From: CAZCFB01 sp964511535 | GTDB lineage: Bacteria > Myxococcota_A > Polyangia > GCA-2747355 > CAZCFB01 | NCBI GenBank assembly: GCA_964511535.1 | Contig: CAZEFW010000099.1 | Location: 1-33,793, forward strand | DNA: 33,793 nucleotides | Direction: 5' to 3' | Part shown: in pieces, positions 7,705 through 16,087 of the stretch | How the letters are laid out: every line of letters begins with the position of its first letter | Numbering within the stretch: position 1 is the stretch's first letter | Made by a program: the position numbers and the translations under genes | Notes under the pieces: model-generated | The model's input: the letters and a program-made list of their open reading frames with translations, nothing else | Told to the model about the DNA's origin: nothing | Databases searched by the model: none

Positions 7705-9165
7705 ATGGAGTTCTCCAACACCTATGTTGACCTGCCCGACGCGTTCCACGAGCGGATCCACCCCAGCTCGGTGCGCGAGCCGGGCCTCTTCCTGTTCAAC
7801 CCTGCGCTGGCGCGCGAGCTCGGCCTCGGCGATGAGCTGACCCAGGACCCGGAGGCGCTGGCGCGCGTCTTCTCGGGTAACGAGCTGCTGCCCGGCTCCG
7901 AGCCCCTGGCCCTGGCCTACGCCGGACACCAGTTCGGCCACTTCGTGCCCCAGCTCGGCGACGGCCGGGCGCACCTGCTGGGCGAGGTGCTCGACGCGCA
8001 GGGGCGCCGGCGCGACCTGCAGCTCAAGGGCTCGGGGCGCACCGCGTATTCTCGCGGCGGCGACGGCCGCTGCGCCATCGGCCCGGCCATCCGCGAGTTC
8101 GTCATGAGCGAGGCGCTGCACGCCATGGGGATCCCCACCACGCGATGCCTGGCCGTCGTCACCACCGGCGAGCCGGTCTTGCGCGAGGCGGGGGCGCTGC
8201 CCGGGGCCGTGGTGACCCGGGTGGCCGCGAGCCACCTGCGCGTTGGCACCTTCGAGTACTTCGCCGCGCGCCAGGATCACGAGGCGCTGCGGACGTTGTG
8301 CGACTACGCCATCGAGCGTCACGATCCCGACCTGGCCGACGAGCCGCTGGAGGCGCGGGCCCTGGGGCTGCTGGACAGGGTGATCGAGCGGCAGATCCAG
8401 CTGGTGGTGCACTGGATGCGCGTCGGCTTCATCCACGGCGTGATGAACACCGACAACACCGCCATCTCGGGCGAGACCATCGACTACGGCCCCTGCGCCA
8501 TGATGAGCAGCTACGACCCGCGCACGGTGTTCAGCTCCATCGACCACGGAGGGCGATACGCCTACGGCAACCAGCCGACCATCGTGGCCTGGAACCTGAC
8601 CCGCCTGGCCGAGTGCCTGTTGCCCCTGGTGGCCCCGGACCAGGACGCGGCCATCGAGCGGCTCAACCCGAAGCTCGACGCGATCCAGGGCCGCTTCGAG
8701 CGGTCCTGGCTGCGGATGATGGGGCGCAAGCTCGGGCTGGCGGCGCCCGGTCCAGATGACGTGTCGCTGGTGACCTCCCTGCTGGAGCAGATGCAGCGCG
8801 AGGCCCTGGACTTCACCGTGCTGTTCGAGCGCCTGCGCCGCTCGCTCGATTCCGCGGACGAGGCCGCAGCGCTGAAGCAAGATCTCGGCGAATGGTACGA
8901 GCGCTGGCGGGCGCGCCTCGATGACCAGCCCGCCGCGCTGCCAGAGGTGGCGGCGTCCATGAGTCAGCACAGCCCGGTGGTGATCCCGCGGAACCACCAC
9001 GTGGAGGCCGCCATCGCGCGGTGCACCGAGACCCTCGACCCCGCCCCCGCCGAGCGCCTGCTGGAGGTTCTGCGCGCTCCCCATGAGGCGCTCCCCCGCA
9101 CCGCCGAGTACCAGGACCCACCCGCAGACGGCGACCGGAACTACCGGACTTTCTGCGGAACCTGA
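7705..9165 (+). CDS. selO: SelO-type protein adenylyltransferase (YdiU family)
   Basis: The 486-residue product is the usual size of bacterial SelO and matches along its length: AYAGHQFGHFVPQLGDGRAH, LQLKGSGRTAYSRGGDGR, IREFVMSEALHAMGIPTTR and GVMNTDNTAISGETIDYGP. SelO has a protein-kinase fold with ATP in a flipped pose and transfers AMP to Ser/Thr/Tyr of target proteins, with roles in redox stress. Expected metal ligands Asn251 (in MNTDN) and Asp260 (in DYGP) are present. The C-terminus is YRTFCGT: Cys484 is third from the end, the same distance as selenocysteine in the eukaryotic protein, so this is a Cys form. The start has no clear Shine-Dalgarno; TACCC-AATA-GGGTA forms an inverted repeat reaching into the ATG. 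A kinase gene follows after 48 nt on the same strand. Confidence 0.95.
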   Translation: MEFSNTYVDLPDAFHERIHPSSVREPGLFLFNPALARELGLGDELTQDPEALARVFSGNELLPGSEPLALAYAGHQFGHFVPQLGDGRAHLLGEVLDAQGRRRDLQLKGSGRTAYSRGGDGRCAIGPAIREFVMSEALHAMGIPTTRCLAVVTTGEPVLREAGALPGAVVTRVAASHLRVGTFEYFAARQDHEALRTLCDYAIERHDPDLADEPLEARALGLLDRVIERQIQLVVHWMRVGFIHGVMNTDNTAISGETIDYGPCAMMSSYDPRTVFSSIDHGGRYAYGNQPTIVAWNLTRLAECLLPLVAPDQDAAIERLNPKLDAIQGRFERSWLRMMGRKLGLAAPGPDDVSLVTSLLEQMQREALDFTVLFERLRRSLDSADEAAALKQDLGEWYERWRARLDDQPAALPEVAASMSQHSPVVIPRNHHVEAAIARCTETLDPAPAERLLEVLRAPHEALPRTAEYQDPPADGDRNYRTFCGT

Positions 9166-9213
9166 CGCCGCGGTCGCATCTGACGCGAAATCGTTGTATC
9201 AAGGTACGCCAGC

Positions 9214-10734
9214 ATGAAAGAGGCGGACCACAAAGGCCACCGGCCGGTCACGGTCGATCCGAAGCATCCGCAGGGGGCTGTCACTGACCGGCTCACCTTC
9301 GGATTCAGGGTCGGCGAGGGCGGGATGGCGGAGATCATCGAGGTGGAGGACCGCAACCTGCGCCGAACCATGGCGGCCAAGCGGCTCCGCGCGGACCGGC
9401 CCCAGGACGACCTGCAGGTGGGGCGGCTCATCGGCGAGGCCCAGGTGGTCGCACAGCTCGACCACCCGAACATCGTCCCGGTGCACGAGCTGGCCGAGGA
9501 CACCGACGGGCAGCTGTACTACACCATGAAGCTGGTACGCGGCCGGGACCTGGGCGAGATCCTGGCAGCGCAGGACCACCGGTTCCGCAGCCAGGACGAG
9601 CTGTTCGAGCTGTTCCAGGTGTTCCTCAAGGTGTGCGACGCGCTGGCCTTCGCCCACAGCCGCGGCGTGGTGCATCGCGATGTAAAGCCGGAGAACATCA
9701 TGGTGGGGGAGTACGGCGAGGTGTACCTGATGGACTGGGGGCTCGCGCTGCCGCTGGGCGGCGAGGCGAACCCCGACAGCGCCACCAAGCGCTACACGGT
9801 GGTGTCCGACAAGAAGTGCATCGTCGGGACGCCGGGGTACATGTCGCCGGAGCAGGCCCAGGGGGAGCATGACGCCCTCGACGGCCGGGCGGACATCTTC
9901 TCCCTGGGCGCGGTGCTGTACGACATCATAACCGGCGAGCCTCCGGTCAAGGGCGGCACCCCGGTGTACATGATCTTCAACACCCTTCACGAGGAGATCG
10001 CCCACCCCGCCGAGGTGTTGGAGGTGGACCCCCAGCCCGAGCTGTGCCGCATCATCATGAAGGCGCTGGCCAAGGACCGGGATCAGCGCTACGGCCAGGT
10101 CGAGGAGCTGAAGCATGACCTGGAGGGCTTCATGCGACGGGGGTGGCAGCCGCCGGTCCGGACCTACCCGCCGCGGACGCCCATCATCCAGGAGGGCGAC
10201 ACCGGCGACGAGGCGTACATCATCGCCGAGGGCAGGTGCCGGGTCTTCAAGGACGTGGACGGCGCCCGGCATGAGCTGCGCGTCATGCGGGCAGGCGATG
10301 CCTTCGGCGAGCTCGCGCTGTTCGCTGATATGCCCCGCACGGCCAGCGTCGAGTCGGACGGGGAGGCGCGGCTGATGGTCATCTCGCGCGATCAGCTGGA
10401 GCAGGAGATCGGGGGCGGCTACTTCCTCGGGCGCTTCCTCAAGGGCCTGACCGGCCGCTTCGTGGACCTGGACCAGAAGCGCTCGGCCCACCTCGATGAG
10501 ATCCTGCGGCGCGATCTGGCGCTGTACGTCCTGCGCCACGTCGCCCTGGAGGGCGAGGACCGCGCGGGCCGACGAGAGGCCAGCTGGGGCAGCCTGAGGG
10601 AAGCGCTGACCGCCGCGTTCGGCTGGTCCGGCGAGGCCCTGGCAGAGCAGGTGCGCCAGGTGGACGGGGTGGTCCTCGACGAGGCGCGCGACGTCGTCGC
10701 GCTGACCCGGCCCCAGCGGTCCGTCTGGGGGTAG
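9214..10734 (+). CDS. Ser/Thr protein kinase with C-terminal cyclic-nucleotide-binding domain
   Basis: Residues 28-310 form a Hanks kinase: loop VGEGGMAEI (33-41), Lys56, alpha-C Glu75, HRDVKPEN (154-161), DWG in place of DFG (174-176) and GTPGYMSPEQA. A cyclic-nucleotide-binding domain (about 320-410) follows, with the phosphate-binding cassette FGELALFADMPRTASV from Phe364. Glu366 and Arg375 are the family's ribose and phosphate contacts. Thr376 after the Arg is the residue linked to cGMP preference in protein kinase G. The last 90 residues are helical, with a possible winged-helix remnant. Order is kinase then sensor, the reverse of eukaryotic PKG. Only a weak AAGG precedes the ATG. It lies between selO and the giant hybrid kinase gene, and a cyclase gene follows in the same cluster. 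The role as cyclic-nucleotide effector is inferred. Confidence 0.92.
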   Translation: MKEADHKGHRPVTVDPKHPQGAVTDRLTFGFRVGEGGMAEIIEVEDRNLRRTMAAKRLRADRPQDDLQVGRLIGEAQVVAQLDHPNIVPVHELAEDTDGQLYYTMKLVRGRDLGEILAAQDHRFRSQDELFELFQVFLKVCDALAFAHSRGVVHRDVKPENIMVGEYGEVYLMDWGLALPLGGEANPDSATKRYTVVSDKKCIVGTPGYMSPEQAQGEHDALDGRADIFSLGAVLYDIITGEPPVKGGTPVYMIFNTLHEEIAHPAEVLEVDPQPELCRIIMKALAKDRDQRYGQVEELKHDLEGFMRRGWQPPVRTYPPRTPIIQEGDTGDEAYIIAEGRCRVFKDVDGARHELRVMRAGDAFGELALFADMPRTASVESDGEARLMVISRDQLEQEIGGGYFLGRFLKGLTGRFVDLDQKRSAHLDEILRRDLALYVLRHVALEGEDRAGRREASWGSLREALTAAFGWSGEALAEQVRQVDGVVLDEARDVVALTRPQRSVWG

Positions 10735-10848
10735 AGGCGGCGATACGCGGGACGTTGGAGCGGCGAGAGCTGATCGGTTAAGGTGGAGACCTCCGCTCGG
10801 GGGTGAAAGGCTCACATCTCGGGATTCTTCCCAATGACAGGGGCGTCT

Positions 10849-11928
10849 ATGCTGGATCTTTCTGATTACACGCTGCAGGAAACCCTTCACGAGAACGACG
10901 AGACGGTGGTCTACCGGGCGCAGGGCCCCGCCGGCCCCGTGGTGCTCAAGACCTCCGCCAGCGAGTTCCCGCGCCCCTCCACCGTGGCGCGGTTGCGCAA
11001 CGAGTACGCCCTCGGCGCCGAGCTCGAGCTGCGCGGGACGGTGCGCTACCTGGAGTTGATGCCCCGGGGGAAGACCTGCGTCCTGCTCATCGAAGATTTC
11101 CGCGCCAGGCCCCTGTCCTGGCTCATGCGCCCTGGCGCCGGGCCCGTGTCCGTCGAGGACTTGCTCGCCATCGGCGTCCAGCTGGCAGAGGCCATCGAGG
11201 AGCTTCACCAGCACGACATCGTCCACCGCGACATCTCTCCCGGCAACGTGTTCTACGATCCTGACAGCGGCGAGCTGAAGCTCGGCGACCTCGGGATCGC
11301 GTCCAGCATCCCGCGCTCGCGGCAGGTGGCGATGCCGCCCAACCAGCTGGAGGGGACTATCTGGTACATCTCGCCCGAGCAGACCGGCCGGATGAACCGG
11401 GACGTGGATTATCGCACCGACCTCTACTCTTTCGGGGCGACCCTCTACCACCTGGCCACCGGGCGACCGCCGTTCCAGGGGGAAGACCTGATGAGCGTGG
11501 TCCATGGGCACATCGCGCGCGAGCTGGAGCCCGCGCACCAGGTCAGAGACGACCTGCCGCCCATGCTCTCGCGCGTCCTGGCCAAGCTGATGAGCAAGGC
11601 CGCCGAGGACCGCTATCAGAGCGCCGCCGGCGTGGCCGACGATCTGCGCCGCTGCCGTGATGCCCTGGCGGGGGCCGAGCCGATGGACGACTTCCCGCTG
11701 GCCGGATCGGACCGGAGCCTGCTGTTCACCGTCTCGGGGCGGCTGTTCGGTCGGGATGAACAGCTGGCGAGCTTGCTGGCGGCTTTCGAGCGCGCGGCTG
11801 CAGGAGAGCGGGAGCTGGCGTTGGTTCGGGGCGTGGCTGGCATCGGCAAGTCGGTGCTGGTGCACGAGGTGCTCAAGTCCTGCTGGCGCGGCGGGGCCTC
11901 TTCTTCGCCGGCAAGCACGACCTGCTGA
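10849..11928 (+). CDS. Hybrid Ser/Thr-His kinase, segment 1 of 3: kinase domain and start of AAA ATPase
   Basis: The ATG at 10849 is chosen over one at 10834 because MLDLSDYTLQETLHENDETVVYRA starts just as this kinase class does, with AGGGG before it. Residues 5-260 are the kinase: VVLK, HRDISPGN, GDLG for DFG, and GTIWYISPEQTGRMN, a signature of kinases fused to AAA/GAF/histidine kinase modules (the cyanobacterial HstK type). From about 295 an AAA-type ATPase begins (LFGRDEQLASLL, Walker A GVAGIGKS). The frame then meets TGA at 11926-11928. Reading continues sensibly in another frame from 11880 (LLARRGLFFAGKHDLLNQAPF), so one base appears to be missing in the TCC at 11878-11880. The intact gene would span 10849-16014, about 1721 residues. 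Confidence 0.85.
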   Translation: MLDLSDYTLQETLHENDETVVYRAQGPAGPVVLKTSASEFPRPSTVARLRNEYALGAELELRGTVRYLELMPRGKTCVLLIEDFRARPLSWLMRPGAGPVSVEDLLAIGVQLAEAIEELHQHDIVHRDISPGNVFYDPDSGELKLGDLGIASSIPRSRQVAMPPNQLEGTIWYISPEQTGRMNRDVDYRTDLYSFGATLYHLATGRPPFQGEDLMSVVHGHIARELEPAHQVRDDLPPMLSRVLAKLMSKAAEDRYQSAAGVADDLRRCRDALAGAEPMDDFPLAGSDRSLLFTVSGRLFGRDEQLASLLAAFERAAAGERELALVRGVAGIGKSVLVHEVLKSCWRGGASSSPASTTC

Positions 11929-13086
11929 ACCAGGCGCCCTTCGCCGGGCTGGGGGCGGCGCTGCGGGGCATGATCCGGTACATCCTCACCGAGAGCGAGG
12001 AGCGGCTCCAGGCGTGGAAGCGCCGCATCGGCGAGGCGCTGCAGGACGAGGCGTGGCTGCTGACGGGGGTGATGCCCGAGCTCGCGTTGCTCCTGGGCGC
12101 CCAGCAGGCCCCGCCCACCATCGACCCGTCTCACCAGCGGACATGCTTCGACAGCCGGCTGGTGGACCTGGTGCGGGTCCTGGCGGACGCCGATCACCCG
12201 CTGGTGCTGTTCCTCGACGACCTGCAGTGGGTGGATCCGGCGTCGCTGCGTATCATCGGCAAGCTGCTCAATGACCCCACGGTGCATAACCTGCTGTTGA
12301 TCGGCGCGTACCGGGCCGACGAGGTGGCCGACGCCCACCCGCTCACCGTGGCCCTCGGCCAGTGGGACACCGGGCGCAGCGTCACCATCAGCCTCGACAG
12401 CCTCGGTGAGGCCGACCTGGCCGAGCTGGTGGCGGACAGCACGGAGTCCAGCCTGGAGGACGCGCGGCCGCTGGCAGCGCTCCTGCAGCAGAAGACCGGC
12501 GGCAACCCCTTCTTCGCGGTGCGGTTCCTGTACCAGCTTGCAGAGGATGGGCTGCTGTTCAGCCGGCCCGAGGGGCGCGGCTGGGGCTGGGACCTCGACG
12601 GCATCCGCCAGCTGGAGGTGGTCGAGTCGGTGGTCTCGTTGATGCTCGATCAGGTGGACCGCTACCCCGAGCAGACGCGGCGCGCGCTGGCGCGGGCCAG
12701 CACCCTGGGCGCCACCTTCGAGCTGCACACCCTGGCGCTGGCAGCAGGCGTCACGCCCCGGGCAGCGGCCGACGCCCTGCTGGAGCCGGTCCGGGACGGG
12801 TTGCTGCTGCCCCTGGACGGGGCCCAGGACCTGTTCCGCGGCGCCGACCCCGATCCGGAGCGCGCCGCCCGGTTCAAGTTCGCGCACGACAAGATCCACG
12901 AGGCGGTGGCCACTTCCATCTCGGAATACGACCTGGAGCGAATGAACGCCGAGATCGGCCGGCTGCTCAGGGATCGCGTCCCGGCTGGCCAGCGTAATGA
13001 GCGGGCCCTGGAGTTCGTGGATCACCTGGCGCGCGGCGCGGATCTGCTGGACCCGGAGGAGCGCGGCGAGCTGGCCGAGATGCTGC
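11880..13086 (+). pseudogene. Hybrid Ser/Thr-His kinase, segment 2 of 3: AAA ATPase and helical region, out of frame
   Basis: This stretch is well-formed coding sequence in a frame shifted by one base relative to segments 1 and 3. It continues the AAA ATPase: Walker-B-like HPLVLFLDDLQWVDPASL (about 12200), LLLIGAYRADEV, QQKTGGNPFFAVRFLYQL and FKFAHDKIHEAVATSI are landmarks of the predictor-like ATPase in these hybrid kinases. It has no plausible start of its own; the first in-frame ATG (11970) falls inside the ATPase domain. At 13086-13087 one extra C in CTGCCTCG breaks the frame; removing it gives EMLLASLDAAPPADPDEA and joins segment 3. Either two single-base assembly errors or a recent lesion explains the pattern. 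The conserved protein sense throughout favours sequence error. Confidence 0.75.
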
Positions 13087-16014
13087 CTCGCCTCCCTGGA
13101 CGCGGCGCCGCCCGCCGACCCGGACGAGGCCCAGGCGCTCATGGGGCAGCTCGGCGAGCAGATCGGAGCCCTGCTCGGCGAAAAGGGCCCGGGGATCATG
13201 ACCGACGGTCCGCGGGTGGAGGACCCCGAGGTGGCCGCCCGGATGGACCTCCTGCTGGAGATCTGGATCTCCGCGCTCATGGTGGGCAACCTGCCGCTGG
13301 TGGCCTTCACCACCCTCAGCGTGGTCCGCCTGTCCCTGAAGCATGGCAACGCCGACGCCTCCGCCTGCGGGTACGTGGCCCAGGCGGCGCTCTGTGCGCT
13401 GCAGGGGGACTACGACAGCGCGCGGCTGTTCGGGGGCGCCGGGCTGACCCTGGCCCGGAAGCTGACCAACCTCTCGCTGGTCCCCAAGGCGCTCAACACC
13501 TACTGCAACTTCACGGGCCACATGGTCGGGCACCTGCGCGACAACCTCGCCATCTACGAGGAGTCGTACGAGATCTGCCTGAAGACCGGGGACCGGTGGT
13601 GGGGCTCGTGGGCCGTTCACTGGGCCCGGGTGCATCGCTTCCTCAAGGGCGACGTGCTCGACGAGGTGATCCAGCGCGCCGGGGCGTACCACGCCTACAT
13701 CGTCGAGTCGGGCTATGTCCCGCTTGTCTGGCTTTCGGAGGTGGACCAGGCGGCGATGCGGGCCCTGATGGGCACCACCGCGAGCCGGGGCAGCCTGGAC
13801 CATGACAGCTTCAGCGAGCAGGACCTGCGGGAGGCCATGACCGGCGCCCAGTTCGAGTACGGAATCTACGTCCTCGAGCTGATGAAGGCCTGGCTGGCAT
13901 ACCTGTTCGAGGACCACCAGGCAGCCCTCGAGCACCTGGACCGGGCGGACAAGGTCAAGGACGTCATCCCCGGCGGGCCGGAGTACTCGGAGTACTTCTT
14001 TTATGGGGCGTTGATCCTCGCTGCGCAGCCCGATCCAGGGCCGCACCTGCCGCGGATGGACGAGTACATCGAGCGGATGCAGGGGTGGGCCGAAAACGGC
14101 GCCGTGGAGAACTTCGGCCACTGCCACGCCCTGATGGCGGCGGAGCGGGCCAGGCTCGGCGGCGATGATGCCGAGGCGCGTCTGCTCTACGAGCAGGCCA
14201 TCCGGCTGGCGCAGGAGCATGACTACCTGCACCACGCGGCCATGGGGTGCGAGCTCGCCGGGCGCGCTCTGCTCGGCAGCGACGGGGCCAGGGCCGCGCG
14301 GGGCTACCTCGAGGACGCCGTGGGGTTCTACGGCACGTGGGGCGCCAGGGCCAAGGTGGACCAGCTCAGGGAGCGGCACCGGGTGCTGCGGCAGCGGGAG
14401 CGTGCGGCGGATCGGTCCTCCACCAGCTCGGGCACCACGCGCACCCTTCACGGCAGCAAGCTGGATCTCGACACCGTGCTGGACGCCAGCAACATGATCG
14501 CAGGCGAGATCGTCCTGGAGCGGCTGCTCAGCACGGTGATGTTCATCATCCTGAAGAACGCCGGCGCGACCCGCGGGGCGCTGCTGCTCGAGTCCCCCCA
14601 GGGGTTGCGCTTGCAGGCCCTCGCCGGACCGGATGGGACCGAGGTGCTGCAGGACGCCCCGCTGGGCGACGAGCTCGAGCTGCCGTTGTCGGTGCTGCGC
14701 TACGTGGAGCGTATGGGGGAGATGGTGCTGGAGGACGACGCCGCGCTGGAGGGGCCGTTCGCCGGCGACCCGGACATCGAGGGCCGCCAGGTCCGCTCGC
14801 TGCTCTGCGTGCCCCTGGAGCACCAGGGGCGCCGCGTGGGGTTGCTCTACACCGAAAACACCCAGGCCGCCGCCGCGTTCACCGACGAGCGGGTGGAGCT
14901 GCTGCGGGTGCTCTCGTCACAGGTGGCCACCGCGCTGGAGAACGCCACGCTCTACGCCACGCTGGAGCAGAAGGTGGAGCAGCGCACGGCCCAGCTGCAG
15001 CAGAAAAACGAGCAGCTTCAGCGAACCCTCAAGCAACTGGAGGAGGCCCAGGCGCAGCTGATTCAGTCCGAGAAGATGGCCGCGCTGGGGCAGCTCATCG
15101 CCGGCGTGGCCCACGAGATCAACACCCCTGTCGGGGCGATCCGCGCCTCGAGCGAGAACATCCTGGATTCCCTGGATCAGACGCTGGGGGAGTTCCCCCA
15201 GCTGATGGCGGAGCTTCCCCGTGATCAGGCCGAGCAGCTGATCCGGCTGATCCGCCGCAGCCTGGAGCAGCGCGAGGTGCTCGCCTCGCGAGACCTGCGT
15301 CGGCTGCGCCGTCGGCTGGAGGCCGCGCTGGACGAGTTAAACGTGCAGGGCGCCGATGACATCGCGGAGACGCTGGTGGACATCGGGATCTACGACGAGA
15401 TCGAAGAGGAGGTGCCCCTGCTCACGGGGCCTTCGGGCGAGGGAGTGCTGCGCTCCGCTTACGACTTCGCCATGCTCCAGCGCAACAGCCAGACAATCCA
15501 GGACGCGGTGGGGCAGGTCTCGAAGGTGGTGTTCGCCCTCAAGTCGTTCACCCATAGCAGCCCGGACGACGAGCTGATCAGCGCCAACATCGTCGACGGC
15601 ATCGAGAATGTGCTGACCATCTACAAGAACTACCTCAAGCGCGGGGTCGACGTGGTCCGCCGCTACGATGAGGACCTCCCGCTGGTCTCCTGCAATCCGG
15701 ACGCGATGCAGCAGGTGTGGACCAACCTGATCCACAACGCGCTGCAGGCCATGGAGTACAGCGGGCGACTCCAGATCGAGGTGGCCCTGAAGGGCCCGCA
15801 GATGGTGGTTCGAATCACAGATGACGGGCCCGGGATCCCTGTCGAGGTCCAGCCGCGGCTCTGGGACGCCTTCTTCACCACCAAGCCGGCGGGGGAGGGG
15901 ACCGGCCTGGGCCTTCATATCAGCCGGGACATCGTGGAGCGCCACGGCGGCGAGATCAGCTTCACGAGCCGCCCCGGGCAAACGGCCTTCTCCGTGACGC
16001 TCCCGACGGAATGA
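13087..16014 (+). CDS. Hybrid Ser/Thr-His kinase, segment 3 of 3: TPR-like, GAF and histidine kinase domains
   Basis: This is the C-terminal 975 residues of the hybrid kinase, back in the frame of segment 1. If translated separately the first good start is ATG 13141. Helical TPR-like repeats run to about 14400 (ACGYVAQAALCALQGDYDSARLF, LARKLTNLSLVPKALNTY). A GAF domain follows (about 14490-14950: ERLLSTVMFIILKNAGATRGALLLES, LLCVPLEHQGRRVGLLYTEN), then a coiled coil. The histidine kinase has H-box VAHEINTPVGAI (phosphoacceptor codon at 15112), an insertion of about 120 residues, N-box WTNLIHNALQAM, G1 DDGPGIP, and FFTTK...GTGLGLHI. It should autophosphorylate and pass phosphate to a receiver. 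The next gene, 73 nt on, encodes a receiver-cyclase, the obvious partner. GAF may bind a small ligand, unknown here. Confidence 0.88.
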   Translation, partial: LASLDAAPPADPDEAQALMGQLGEQIGALLGEKGPGIMTDGPRVEDPEVAARMDLLLEIWISALMVGNLPLVAFTTLSVVRLSLKHGNADASACGYVAQAALCALQGDYDSARLFGGAGLTLARKLTNLSLVPKALNTYCNFTGHMVGHLRDNLAIYEESYEICLKTGDRWWGSWAVHWARVHRFLKGDVLDEVIQRAGAYHAYIVESGYVPLVWLSEVDQAAMRALMGTTASRGSLDHDSFSEQDLREAMTGAQFEYGIYVLELMKAWLAYLFEDHQAALEHLDRADKVKDVIPGGPEYSEYFFYGALILAAQPDPGPHLPRMDEYIERMQGWAENGAVENFGHCHALMAAERARLGGDDAEARLLYEQAIRLAQEHDYLHHAAMGCELAGRALLGSDGARAARGYLEDAVGFYGTWGARAKVDQLRERHRVLRQRERAADRSSTSSGTTRTLHGSKLDLDTVLDASNMIAGEIVLERLLSTVMFIILKNAGATRGALLLESPQGLRLQALAGPDGTEVLQDAPLGDELELPLSVLRYVERMGEMVLEDDAALEGPFAGDPDIEGRQVRSLLCVPLEHQGRRVGLLYTENTQAAAAFTDERVELLRVLSSQVATALENATLYATLEQKVEQRTAQLQQKNEQLQRTLKQLEEAQAQLIQSEKMAALGQLIAGVAHEINTPVGAIRASSENILDSLDQTLGEFPQLMAELPRDQAEQLIRLIRRSLEQREVLASRDLRRLRRRLEAALDELNVQGADDIAETLVDIGIYDEIEEEVPLLTGPSGEGVLRSAYDFAMLQRNSQTIQDAVGQVSKVVFALKSFTHSSPDDELISANIVDGIENVLTIYKNYLKRGVDVVRRYDEDLPLVSCNPDAMQQVWTNLIHNALQAMEYSGRLQIEVALKGPQMVVRITDDGPGIPVEVQPRLWDAFFTTKPAGEGTGLGLHISRDIVERHGGEISFTSRPGQTAFSVTLPTE

Positions 16015-16029
16015 TCCCCCGGAGGGGGA
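16015..16029 (+). repeat. Inverted repeat directly after the histidine kinase stop codon
   Basis: TCCCCC-GGA-GGGGGA is a perfect 6-bp stem with a 3-nt loop, beginning at the base after the TGA and 58 nt before the cyclase start. There is no T-run, so it is not a classical terminator. It may affect mRNA stability or expression ratio between the two genes. Confidence 0.4.
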
Positions 16030-16087
16030 GGGCCTGGGCCGCCCATGAGGATCAACTTCGCACTCCGGGGGGAGAGGGGATGAGACC

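Noticed and set aside
11878..11884. Programmed -1 frameshift in the hybrid kinase
   Set aside because: AAGTCCTGC does not fit an X XXY YYZ slippery site, no stimulatory hairpin is evident, and a second opposite shift would be needed at 13086.
7465..13349. Long antisense open frames opposite selO and the kinase genes
   Set aside because: Composition is His/Arg/Gln/Val-rich with no domain sense; both strands cannot plausibly code here and the plus strand has conserved motifs.
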